Both the position numbers and the translations under genes were made by a program. Below the pieces are notes generated by a model that had not been told where the DNA came from, searched no databases, and worked only from the letters and a program-made list of their open reading frames with translations. Below are positions 6,298 to 14,229 of a stretch of DNA of 23,711 nt, piece after piece; within the stretch, counting starts at the first letter, position 1; each line of letters begins with the position of its first letter. Source of the stretch: a virus; the IMG/VR virus record IMGVR_UViG_3300009159_000325, positions 1 through 23,711 of that record; one strand, written 5' to 3'.

Positions 6298-7158
6298 ATG
6301 GCTACTATTGTTAATTTAGCATTAACGCAAAAAAATCCAAGTAATTATAATAGCATAAGTGAAAATGTTCCTCCTGAAGTAAGAAATATAGGAGATGCTA
6401 TTCTTAAAGGAAATGCTACAATCTCCAATTTAGCTAGAGGACTGATTGCTAACACAGGTATTGCTTTTTCAAATTCAAATGTATTTCACATTTGCGAACC
6501 TTTTGGTGCTCCTGCAACTAAGAATGTAACTAGATATAGTTTAAATTCAAAAGGTCAAGTCGTAAAAATATCACAAACATCTTTAGGTACACCAGTACTG
6601 AAGATGGATATTTTATTAAAGAGTGCAGCAATGCAAGCAGTTATTGCAACAATCAGAAGTGCCATTGAAAACGCACTGGGTTTGGCCAGTCCTTTGGTAC
6701 AATTAATTAAAGATGTTGCATCTTATATTGCTGGTATATTAGAAGTCGTTAATTATGTTCTCAGTATATACAATGATATTGTTGTGACGATCATACAAGT
6801 GCAACAATATATAAACTTAATTCTTAAATTCATTGCATCATTACCATTACTAATAGCAAATGCTTTAAGTGAATGTGTGAGATTATTGGCAGCAGGATTA
6901 GCCAGTGCTTTATCTGGTTCACTCAATATTAGTACTGGTGGATTATTGACACAGTATCAACAATTACAATCTAATTTGGCAGCAGCTCAAACATATACAC
7001 AACAGGTTGCTGACGGAGCTAAAGATATTGTTACAAATGTTAACAATTTGGGTGGTAATCTAAGTAATAATATAACCTCGGCTGTTTCAACAGTTCAAGG
7101 TTCATTAATAAACGCAAAAACTTCTTTCACACCAACTGTTTTAGTTAAGGTAGTTTAA
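6298..7158 (+). CDS. Unknown hydrophobic tail-tip protein between OB and spike genes
   Basis: I do not recognise this 286-residue protein. It has a polar N-terminus (1-95), a long hydrophobic helical region at about 105-206, and a Gln/Asn/Ala-rich region (217-275) that looks like a coiled coil. The hydrophobic region holds several 15-20-residue stretches without charge, for example around residues 159-169 and 176-190. There is no signal peptide. It has a good AAGGA site and lies 2 bases before the spike gene, so it is probably made in step with the hub. Possible roles, all inferred, are a spike or hub connector, or an ejected protein that inserts into the host membrane. It occupies the place where the T4 gp5 lysozyme domain would be. 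Confidence 0.7.
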   Translation: MATIVNLALTQKNPSNYNSISENVPPEVRNIGDAILKGNATISNLARGLIANTGIAFSNSNVFHICEPFGAPATKNVTRYSLNSKGQVVKISQTSLGTPVLKMDILLKSAAMQAVIATIRSAIENALGLASPLVQLIKDVASYIAGILEVVNYVLSIYNDIVVTIIQVQQYINLILKFIASLPLLIANALSECVRLLAAGLASALSGSLNISTGGLLTQYQQLQSNLAAAQTYTQQVADGAKDIVTNVNNLGGNLSNNITSAVSTVQGSLINAKTSFTPTVLVKVV

Positions 7159-7159
7159 T

Positions 7160-7987
7160 ATGATTCAAGCACCAGCTGGAAGTATATGGTACACAGAACC
7201 AATCGAAATTGGAACGTATCCTTTTATTAATGTGAAACAGACTGAATCTGGGCATTTCCTTTTAATGGATGACACACCCACAAAAGAAAGAATTCTATTT
7301 CAACATGGTAAAACAGGCACGATGATTCATATGAAACCAAATGGTGACTATGAACAGAGAGTGTATGGTAATAACTTCTCTATTGTTGTTAATGATGAGA
7401 ATGTAGTCATTCAAGGCGTTTGTAATATTGAAATACATAACGATTCAAAGCTTCATGTATATGGAGATTCTAACATACAAGTTGATGGATCACTATATGC
7501 TAAAACGGGTCAAGATGCGAAAATTCATGTTACAGGTAATCTAGATGTTGCTTCAGAAGGAACAGTTGCAATCTCCGCCGGCGGTCAATTACCCGGACAA
7601 TCAAAGAGTATTCTATTAAATACTGGTGCCAACGTGATTATTACTGGTGGATTGATAGTTTCTGGTGGAATAACTGCTGGTTCTGTAACGTCAAAAACAA
7701 GCGTTCAAGCACTTACTAAAGTATTTGCAACAGGTGGTTTAGAAACTTTAGGTGGTGCTAATATTGGATTTGCTACACCAGGTCCTCTTATTCCTACAGG
7801 TATAACAACATCTACTACGAGTCAAACAGCGCCATTACAAAAAGCAGGCGTTACTCTTGCTGGAATAACTTCTGATATATTTGGTCCTTTAGCAATTTGG
7901 CGACTTTTTAGTGGAACGCATAATCATGTTGCACCTTCAGGTGGTGGACCAACTTCTCCTCCACCAAACGGTTCAAGTGTTGTATAA
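7160..7987 (+). CDS. Baseplate central spike with beta-helix and HxH tip motif
   Basis: The 275-residue protein looks like the membrane-puncturing spike corresponding to the C-terminal part of T4 gp5 and to P2 gpV tips. Residues 27-75 form the lead-in strands (TESGHFLLMDDTPTKERILF, then GTMIHMKPNGDYEQRVYG). Residues 83-142 show an eight-residue periodicity of the gp5 type, with xVxG-like turns: VIQG, EIHN, HVYG, QVDG, HVTG, ASEG, SAGG. Near the C-terminus is THNHVAPSGGGPTSPP with H254 and H256, an HxH pair that binds iron at the apex of P2 gpV and phi92 spikes. The short Gly/Pro/Ser tail is unusual for an apex. The start codon is one base after the preceding stop. Confidence 0.78.
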   Translation: MIQAPAGSIWYTEPIEIGTYPFINVKQTESGHFLLMDDTPTKERILFQHGKTGTMIHMKPNGDYEQRVYGNNFSIVVNDENVVIQGVCNIEIHNDSKLHVYGDSNIQVDGSLYAKTGQDAKIHVTGNLDVASEGTVAISAGGQLPGQSKSILLNTGANVIITGGLIVSGGITAGSVTSKTSVQALTKVFATGGLETLGGANIGFATPGPLIPTGITTSTTSQTAPLQKAGVTLAGITSDIFGPLAIWRLFSGTHNHVAPSGGGPTSPPPNGSSVV

Positions 7988-8005
7988 TTTATAATTGGAG
8001 ATATT

Positions 8006-8869
8006 ATGGGTGTTTTTAATAATTTTAATTACAGTTTTGATAATAGTAGATTTGGTTCTTTAATCAATTTAAATTCAGATCAATCAAACACTATAAATTT
8101 AGTGTCAAATACAACTAATTTTGCACCATGGCAAATTAGTGATCTTGCTAACGGTTCAATAGTTAAAACAGATTATTTTCAGAATCCAACATTTGGTTTC
8201 TGTACTTCAATGGCAAATAATTTGATTTTAATTAATGCTGCTGCGGTTGCTATTGCAAATGTTAATTCTGCAAATACAGGTGCAGGACCTTTAAATGGCG
8301 ACTTAGCAAATGCCGCCAATGCTTTAGCACTTTCTGCGAACAATTGTTTACTTGAAGTTTCTGCTTTTGGTTCACATACAAATAATGTTTCAGGTGTATC
8401 CGCAAATATTGGAACATATACAATACCAACTTATGATATGATTATTGGTTCAGGCACTCAATTAACAATGTTGTTAAATAAGACAGATGGTATTTCTAAT
8501 GCTGTTTCCACATTAGGTTGTATGACAAGTTTGTTTATTAATGATATATTAACTGCAAACACATTAACCATAGCAAACGATGCAAACGTAATTGTTATCG
8601 CAAATACAGCAGGAAACGTAACATCTAGTATGTGTTTTAACGTTGCAAATGACTTAACTAACGTGCAATCAAGTTTATACAATAGTAGATCACAAGATTG
8701 GTTCTTTTATAGCACATCTATGACAACCTTGCAAAATTATATGTTTTTAAGTGGTTTTAGTGCTATGGGTAATACTAAAACTGGATTAATCAACAATGTA
8801 ATTGGTTCACCTAGTTTGATAGCTAAAATTTCAGCAAATACCGCCAATAGTGCGGCAAACACATCATAA
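8006..8869 (+). CDS. Unknown Asn/Ala-rich structural protein
   Basis: I do not recognise a family for this 287-residue protein. It is very rich in Asn, Ala, Thr and Ser and poor in charged residues, with repeated Ala-Asn-Thr motifs in several places (residues 80-115, 185-210 and the C-terminus, ANTANSAANTS). The same flavour occurs in the 541-aa fibre-like protein further along. Four cysteines are present. A GGAG ribosome binding site lies 5 nt before the ATG. Placed between spike and gp25, it is probably a virion or assembly protein of the tail tip. It could be a helical-bundle wedge accessory, but nothing in the sequence proves it. Confidence 0.65.
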   Translation: MGVFNNFNYSFDNSRFGSLINLNSDQSNTINLVSNTTNFAPWQISDLANGSIVKTDYFQNPTFGFCTSMANNLILINAAAVAIANVNSANTGAGPLNGDLANAANALALSANNCLLEVSAFGSHTNNVSGVSANIGTYTIPTYDMIIGSGTQLTMLLNKTDGISNAVSTLGCMTSLFINDILTANTLTIANDANVIVIANTAGNVTSSMCFNVANDLTNVQSSLYNSRSQDWFFYSTSMTTLQNYMFLSGFSAMGNTKTGLINNVIGSPSLIAKISANTANSAANTS

Positions 8870-8876
8870 ATAAAAC

Positions 8877-9269
8877 ATGGCCACACTAAAAAAAATATAC
8901 TCAGATTTAGATTTAACGTTTAATCGCTTGCCGGTTACGAACGATGTTGCCTTGAGCTATGATGAAAAGTCGGTAATTCGCTCGGTCAGAAATCTTTTAC
9001 TAACAAATTTTTATGATAGGCTATTTCAACCAGAAATTGGATCAAATTTAACTAAATTATTATTTGAAAATGTGGATGCATTGACCGCATCTTTGTTACA
9101 GAATGAAATATCAAATGTAATCAAAAACTATGAACCTAGAGTGGCAATTGAATATATTAAGGTTACTCCTGATGAGGACAATAACAAATATTCAGTTTCG
9201 TTATCTTTTTTCATAGGAAATAATTCTACACCTACAGCGGTAAATCTACTTCTTCAAAGGTCCAGATAA
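8877..9269 (+). CDS. 25: gp25-like baseplate wedge protein
   Basis: At 130 residues it matches T4 gp25 (about 132 aa) in size and pattern (gpW/gp25 family): IYSDLDLTFNRLPVTNDVAL, SVIRSVRNLLLTNFYDRLF, the QPEIGSNL segment, and the conserved EPRV at residues 86-89 followed by beta strands. gp25 caps the wedge and provides the first sheath contact; the EPRV loop is its signature in contractile systems, including type VI secretion TssE. The gene begins 7 bases after the preceding stop without a visible Shine-Dalgarno sequence, and its last base is shared with the gp6 start codon. Confidence 0.9.
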   Translation: MATLKKIYSDLDLTFNRLPVTNDVALSYDEKSVIRSVRNLLLTNFYDRLFQPEIGSNLTKLLFENVDALTASLLQNEISNVIKNYEPRVAIEYIKVTPDEDNNKYSVSLSFFIGNNSTPTAVNLLLQRSR

Positions 9270-11344
9270 TGGCATCTAACACAAATATTCAAATCACAAA
9301 TCTAGACTTCAGTTCAATCAAGTCTAATTTTATTAATTATCTACAAACTCAGGATACCTTTAAAGATTATAACTTTAGTGGTTCTGCCATGTCGGTGTTA
9401 CTAGATGTGTTGGCATATAATACACAATATAATGCTTATTATCTGAATATGGTTGCAAATGAGATGTTTTTAGACTCATCATTACAAAGATCATCAGTTG
9501 TATCACACGCAAAACTATTGAATTACACACCAAGATCAGCTGTTGCATCTTCAGCAACAATCAATTTTCAGGCCAATGGTGTAGCAAATAGTTCATTTAC
9601 ATTACCAAAATTCACAAACTTTATGTCTGTTCCTATTGATGGGGTCAATTATAATTTTGTGACTACAGACTCATATACAAACAACACTTCAGGTGGCGTT
9701 GTTACACTTAATAATGTGATATTGAAACAAGGTATTCCAACAACATATTCTTTTACTGTTAATGGTACAACAAACCCATCGTATACATTTGAAGTACCTG
9801 ATGCAAATATTGATACTTCAACAATCGAGGTACTTGTACAACAGTCATCTTCAAATACAAGTTATGACATTTATCAAAATGCAACAGATTATCTTACATT
9901 AGATTCAGAATCTAATGTTTATTTCTTGCAAGAAAGTCTGACTGGTTATTATCAAATTTACTTTGGTGACGGAATTCTTGGTAGAAAATTATCAGACGGT
10001 AATATTATACAAGTTTCTTATGTCTCTACAGAAGGATCATCAGCAGCAGGTGCCAATAATTTTGTATTGATGGATAGTTTTCCTTCATTTACAAGTTATA
10101 ATATTACTCCTGTCGCATCAGCTTCCAGTGGTTCAGCCAAAGAATCCATTGAGTCTATTAAGTATCAAGCACCTAAAGCATACTCCTCACAGAATCGTGC
10201 AGTCAGTAAAGATGATTATATTTCTATTATTCAGAGAAATAATTTAGGTATCACATTTGATTCGGTGAACGTTTGGGGTGGAGAAGAAAATGATCCACCA
10301 GTTTACGGACAAGTTTTTGTGTCTATGAAACCAACTGGTGCATACAATATTACTGAAACTCAAAAAGAAAGATTGATAAAAGAGGTTATTAAACCAATTA
10401 GTGTACTGACAGTCACACCAACAATTGTTGATCCAGACTATACTTACATCAAACTTACTGTTAATGTTTATTATAATCCATCAAAAACTACACTATCTTC
10501 TTCACAAATTCAAAATGGTGTTACTACTGCAATACAAAATTATGCCACGACAAACTTAAACACATTCAATTCAACATTTAATACATTTGATGTTTTAACG
10601 GCTATTCAAAATTATGATAAGTCGATTATCACAAGTGAATTTACCACACAATTGCAAAAGAAATTCTTTCCTAATTTAGCTACACCAACAACATATAAGT
10701 TGAGTTATAATGTTCCATTAGAAAAAGGAATGTTTTTGAGTGGTGTATCTTCCACACCTGCGTTGCAATTTAGAGATGCAACAAATTTATCAAATATTAT
10801 TGATGGCATTTATATCGAAGAAGTTCCTTCATCGACAGGTGGTGTAGAATCAATTTCAGTTATTAATCCAGGTTTCAATTATCAATACGCACCAAAAATC
10901 ACTATCTTAGGAGATGGAACTGGTGCTACAGCACACGCCGTAGTTAATAATGGAAGTATTTCTAATATTGTTATTGATAATGCTGGAACTGGTTATACCA
11001 GTGCTATAGCCACAGTAACGGCACAATCTGGAGATACAACAGGTCAACTAGGTGCGGTTGTTGTGAATCTAACCGGTAGAACCGGTACACTTAGAACTTA
11101 TTACAATGATACAACAAATGTTAAGACAATATTCAACCAAAATATTGGAACAATTGATTACAATAATGGTTTAATTACATTGAATTCATTCGGACCAATT
11201 AATGTAGATAATGCATTGGGTCAACTAACAGTAACCGCAAATCCTTCGACCTCGATTATATCATCCACATATAATAGAATCATTACAATTGATCCGTTCG
11301 ATCCAACTGCTATCACAGTAAATGTTATTACTAAAAATACATGA
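9269..11344 (+). CDS. 6: gp6-like baseplate wedge protein (baseplate J family)
   Basis: The 691-residue protein corresponds to T4 gp6 (about 660 aa), which forms the wedge core and the iris ring that closes around the hub. The N-terminus (ITNLDFSSIKSNFINYLQTQ, then MSVLLDVLAYNTQYNAYYLN, then EMFLDSSLQRSSVVSHAKLL) and the central IYFGDGILGRKLSDGNIIQV are strong family marks. The region EDDYISIIQRN-like (KDDYISIIQRNNLGI) follows. Residues 527-600 carry a Gly-rich beta module (INPGFNYQYAPKITILGDGT and VIDNAGTGYTSA) that also occurs in three downstream genes and, as far as I know, not in T4 gp6. An AAAGG site precedes the ATG, which overlaps the gp25 stop. Confidence 0.9.
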   Translation: MASNTNIQITNLDFSSIKSNFINYLQTQDTFKDYNFSGSAMSVLLDVLAYNTQYNAYYLNMVANEMFLDSSLQRSSVVSHAKLLNYTPRSAVASSATINFQANGVANSSFTLPKFTNFMSVPIDGVNYNFVTTDSYTNNTSGGVVTLNNVILKQGIPTTYSFTVNGTTNPSYTFEVPDANIDTSTIEVLVQQSSSNTSYDIYQNATDYLTLDSESNVYFLQESLTGYYQIYFGDGILGRKLSDGNIIQVSYVSTEGSSAAGANNFVLMDSFPSFTSYNITPVASASSGSAKESIESIKYQAPKAYSSQNRAVSKDDYISIIQRNNLGITFDSVNVWGGEENDPPVYGQVFVSMKPTGAYNITETQKERLIKEVIKPISVLTVTPTIVDPDYTYIKLTVNVYYNPSKTTLSSSQIQNGVTTAIQNYATTNLNTFNSTFNTFDVLTAIQNYDKSIITSEFTTQLQKKFFPNLATPTTYKLSYNVPLEKGMFLSGVSSTPALQFRDATNLSNIIDGIYIEEVPSSTGGVESISVINPGFNYQYAPKITILGDGTGATAHAVVNNGSISNIVIDNAGTGYTSAIATVTAQSGDTTGQLGAVVVNLTGRTGTLRTYYNDTTNVKTIFNQNIGTIDYNNGLITLNSFGPINVDNALGQLTVTANPSTSIISSTYNRIITIDPFDPTAITVNVITKNT
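10850..11070 (+). repeat. Gly-Gly-x-Gly-Tyr module in gp6
   Basis: The encoded pattern is a strand, then NPGFNY, xPKITILGDGTGATAHAVV, NGSISNIVIDNAGTGY, and more strands. Equivalent modules lie in the gp7-like, gp8 and DUF4815 genes. Confidence 0.65.
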
Positions 11345-14226
11345 TACCAAATAACAATAAAACATCGCTACTGATACCATCACAACTTCCTGAATTTATT
11401 CGGGCAGACCCATCATATCAAAATTTTACCCTGTTTTTACAGGCTTATTATGAATGGATGGAACAATCTGGAAATGTTACTGATGTATCTAAAAATCTAA
11501 CAAATTATTGGGATATTGATAATACAACTGATCAATTTTTAGACTATCTTTATAATGATTTTTTACCTTATTTCCCAAAAGAAATATTAGCAGATAAACA
11601 GAAAGTTACAAAAATTGCAAAAGAGTTATACAAAACAAAAGGAACACCAGCATCTTATCAATTTCTTTTTAGAGTTCTTTATAATTCGGATGTAGACTTC
11701 TTCTACACAAAAGATGCTGTTCTAAGAGCTTCGGCTGGTAAGTGGTATGTTGCCAGAAGTTTGAAACTTGCATCTAACAATATCAATTTTTTAAATACCA
11801 ATAATCTAAGACTCTTTGGTGAAACAACGAAATCTATTGCAACAATTGAAAATTCAGTATTGGCTGGAACAAAAATTGAAGTATTCATTTCGAATATTCA
11901 AAGATTGTTTCAATCTGGTGAGTTCATTCGTGTTGTTGATTCAAATAACCAAGATGTTTTATTTGGTGGTCAACCACTTAGAGCTAAAATTGTTGGTCAA
12001 ATTAGTCAAATTAAGATTGATCCAAGTAATAGAGGTAATTATTACCAGCCTGGTGATCCAGTCATTGTTTATAATGGTCTAAATTCTGCCAATGGACTTG
12101 GTGCATCTGCAAAGGTGGGTACAACTACGGCTGGTGCAATTCAACGCATTACAGTCAATTCTGGTGGATTTGGGTATGCATTAATTAATGCAAATACAAA
12201 AACAACAATCAATATTACTAACGGTGGAGGAGCACTTGCCGTACCTGGTGGTTTTAATCCTGCCGCAAATTCTACGGCAAACGTAGCTTTTATACCTAGA
12301 GATTACATTTCACTGAAACGTTTTCATTATATTGGAAATATTGCGACAAGTTCTGGCGCAAACACTTACAACCCAGCTACTGGATTGTGGACACAACAAA
12401 AATACCAATTTGCAAATAACTTAACAGCTAACGCAAATACGTCTTTAGCTAATGCCTTTACTTTTTTAGCATTTTCAACTTATCCTATTTCATCCGTAAT
12501 TGTTCAAAATGGTGGCGGTGGAATTTCAACACCACCATCAATTACAGCTTCATCACTTTATGAATCTGATGTTGATGAGGCTTATGGTGATCTTAAAAAC
12601 TTGGGTATTCTTGCACCAATTCAAATTGTTGCAGGCGGCAAAGGTTACGTAGCAAATGATGTAATTAATTTTATTGGTGGTACAGGTAATGGAGCCAGAG
12701 CAAACGTATTGACCGTCAATGCAACAGGTTCGATTACATCAGTTGGTTATGTTTATAAAAAAGGTGAGTATCCAAATCGTTACCCTCTTGGTGGTATGGG
12801 CTATACATCAATTTCATTACCCACACTAACAGTCACATCATCAAATGTACAGGCTTCAAATGCATCCTTATACGTATCTGGTATTTTAGGTGATGGTGCA
12901 ACATTCAGTGCAATTACTGATCGTGTTGGTACAATTACAACAATTAATGTAACCGAATTTGGTGAAGATTATGTTTCAACACCTAATGTATCATTGAAAG
13001 TACAGGATATCATTGTTAGTAATGTATTAATCAATAATATTGTAAAGACTGGTGATATTGTTTATCAAGGTACATCATATGCAAACGCAGTATATTTTGC
13101 AACAGTATCTTCGATAAATCAAGTATACGCATTTGCTAATGTGGAACAGTCATTATATAATCTAAGAGTATATAACTACAACTCTTTACCTAATATTAGT
13201 TTACCGATCAAGGTAGATACAAAGAGTATTGTAATGAATATGTCGAATCAATATCCGACTTTGAACACTAGTGCAACAAGATATAATTCAGACGGTGTTA
13301 TCACTTATGGTGATGGATCTGCAAAAGCTAACGCATTTTTCTTAAATGGTTTGGTAATTAGTCAAGGACAATACTTAGATACTACTGGTCAACCTAGTTC
13401 GTTTGATGTATTACAAAGTACAAATTTCAATAACTATACTTACCAGATTACACTAGAAAAAGAAATTGAGAAGTACAGATCCACATTACTTAATTTATTG
13501 CATCCTACAGGTATGAAAGTACTTGGTCGTTTTGCAATGAAGTCTAATAATGCAATGAATTTCCAAGCTTTAAATGTTTTAAATACAGGTTTACCGTTGT
13601 CGTATTATACTGGTGCAGCAGGTTCTAATGTTACTATGTCTGCAACATTCAGTAATCCCAGTAATAATATTGTACAACTGAATAACTTGGCTGGCGCAAA
13701 TATTTCCGGATTCATTTTTGCAAATACTATATTATCTTTTGTTACATCGAATAACGATAAAGTTCATTCCGAAATAACTTCATTTGATCCAATTGCAAAT
13801 ACAGTAACATTAAAAGATAATGTATGGTTAGCTTTTGCAAATGTGGCAAATGTGACTGCAAATTCAGGTAGTAATGTCATAAATATTCGAACGTTGACAA
13901 ATTCCTATAATATTATTAATAATGGAATTTACAGTAACACGCAGTATCCATTAAAAGATATTGTTCGATCTGGCGATATTGTTCTTGTTGCAAATAATGC
14001 ACAAAAGACAGTATCGAGTGTTGATTACATAAACAATAAAATCGTTTTAACAAGCAATTTATCAAGTAATGCCAATTCATTCTTGTCTGTATCAAGAACA
14101 TTGTCTACATATGATGGCAATGTCATATTATATGGACCAGTAGGAACACAATATTACCCACAGATTATAACTGAGTCTGGGGATTCATTAATAACAGAAG
14201 ATGGCGATTTCATTCTCTTAGGATAA
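11341..14226 (+). CDS. 7: gp7-like baseplate wedge protein
   Basis: The 961-residue protein follows gp6 with a 4-base ATGA overlap, as gp7 follows gp6 in T4 (T4 gp7 is about 1032 aa). The N-terminal 130 residues (LPEFIRADPSYQNFTLFLQA, YYEWMEQSGNV, then ELYKTKGTPASYQFLFRVLY) form the helical domain seen in gp7 and P2 gpI-type wedge proteins that pairs with gp6. The rest is beta-rich, with several Gly-Gly-x-Gly-Tyr modules (residues 220-296 and about 420-557). A conserved helix near residue 700 (EKEIEKYRSTLLNLLHPTGM) follows, and then Asn-rich strands. It ends with a tandem ITESGD / ITEDGD motif. No Shine-Dalgarno sequence is seen, so translation is probably coupled to gp6. The gp7 name rests on position plus the N-terminal pattern. 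Confidence 0.72.
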   Translation: MIPNNNKTSLLIPSQLPEFIRADPSYQNFTLFLQAYYEWMEQSGNVTDVSKNLTNYWDIDNTTDQFLDYLYNDFLPYFPKEILADKQKVTKIAKELYKTKGTPASYQFLFRVLYNSDVDFFYTKDAVLRASAGKWYVARSLKLASNNINFLNTNNLRLFGETTKSIATIENSVLAGTKIEVFISNIQRLFQSGEFIRVVDSNNQDVLFGGQPLRAKIVGQISQIKIDPSNRGNYYQPGDPVIVYNGLNSANGLGASAKVGTTTAGAIQRITVNSGGFGYALINANTKTTINITNGGGALAVPGGFNPAANSTANVAFIPRDYISLKRFHYIGNIATSSGANTYNPATGLWTQQKYQFANNLTANANTSLANAFTFLAFSTYPISSVIVQNGGGGISTPPSITASSLYESDVDEAYGDLKNLGILAPIQIVAGGKGYVANDVINFIGGTGNGARANVLTVNATGSITSVGYVYKKGEYPNRYPLGGMGYTSISLPTLTVTSSNVQASNASLYVSGILGDGATFSAITDRVGTITTINVTEFGEDYVSTPNVSLKVQDIIVSNVLINNIVKTGDIVYQGTSYANAVYFATVSSINQVYAFANVEQSLYNLRVYNYNSLPNISLPIKVDTKSIVMNMSNQYPTLNTSATRYNSDGVITYGDGSAKANAFFLNGLVISQGQYLDTTGQPSSFDVLQSTNFNNYTYQITLEKEIEKYRSTLLNLLHPTGMKVLGRFAMKSNNAMNFQALNVLNTGLPLSYYTGAAGSNVTMSATFSNPSNNIVQLNNLAGANISGFIFANTILSFVTSNNDKVHSEITSFDPIANTVTLKDNVWLAFANVANVTANSGSNVINIRTLTNSYNIINNGIYSNTQYPLKDIVRSGDIVLVANNAQKTVSSVDYINNKIVLTSNLSSNANSFLSVSRTLSTYDGNVILYGPVGTQYYPQIITESGDSLITEDGDFILLG
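11999..12230 (+). repeat. Gly-Gly-x-Gly-Tyr module in gp7-like gene, first block
   Basis: The encoded pattern is ISQIKIDPSNRGNYYQPGDP, GLGASAKV, AIQRITVNSGGFGYAL. It has the same order as the gp6 module (strand, aromatic turn, Gly-rich strand, strand, Gly-x-Gly-Tyr). Confidence 0.6.
12599..13013 (+). repeat. Gly-Gly-x-Gly-Tyr modules in gp7-like gene, second block
   Basis: Encoded motifs in order are APIQIVAGGKGYVANDVINF, IGGTGNGARANVL, GGMGYTSISLPTLTV, and ITTINVTEFGEDYVSTPNVS. Two or more degenerate modules run in tandem. Confidence 0.6.
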
Positions 14227-14229
14227 CAA

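Noticed and set aside
8865-8872. CATAAATA just before gp25 as a late promoter
   Set aside because: One mismatch at the first base. The implied start would fall at the gp25 ATG, and the same octamer also occurs inside gp7-like and gp8 coding sequence (near 13880 and 17034), as expected by chance in AT-rich DNA.
11816-12082. 88-codon plus-strand ORF inside the gp7-like gene
   Set aside because: Out-of-frame shadow with hydrophobic low-complexity translation; no ribosome binding site.
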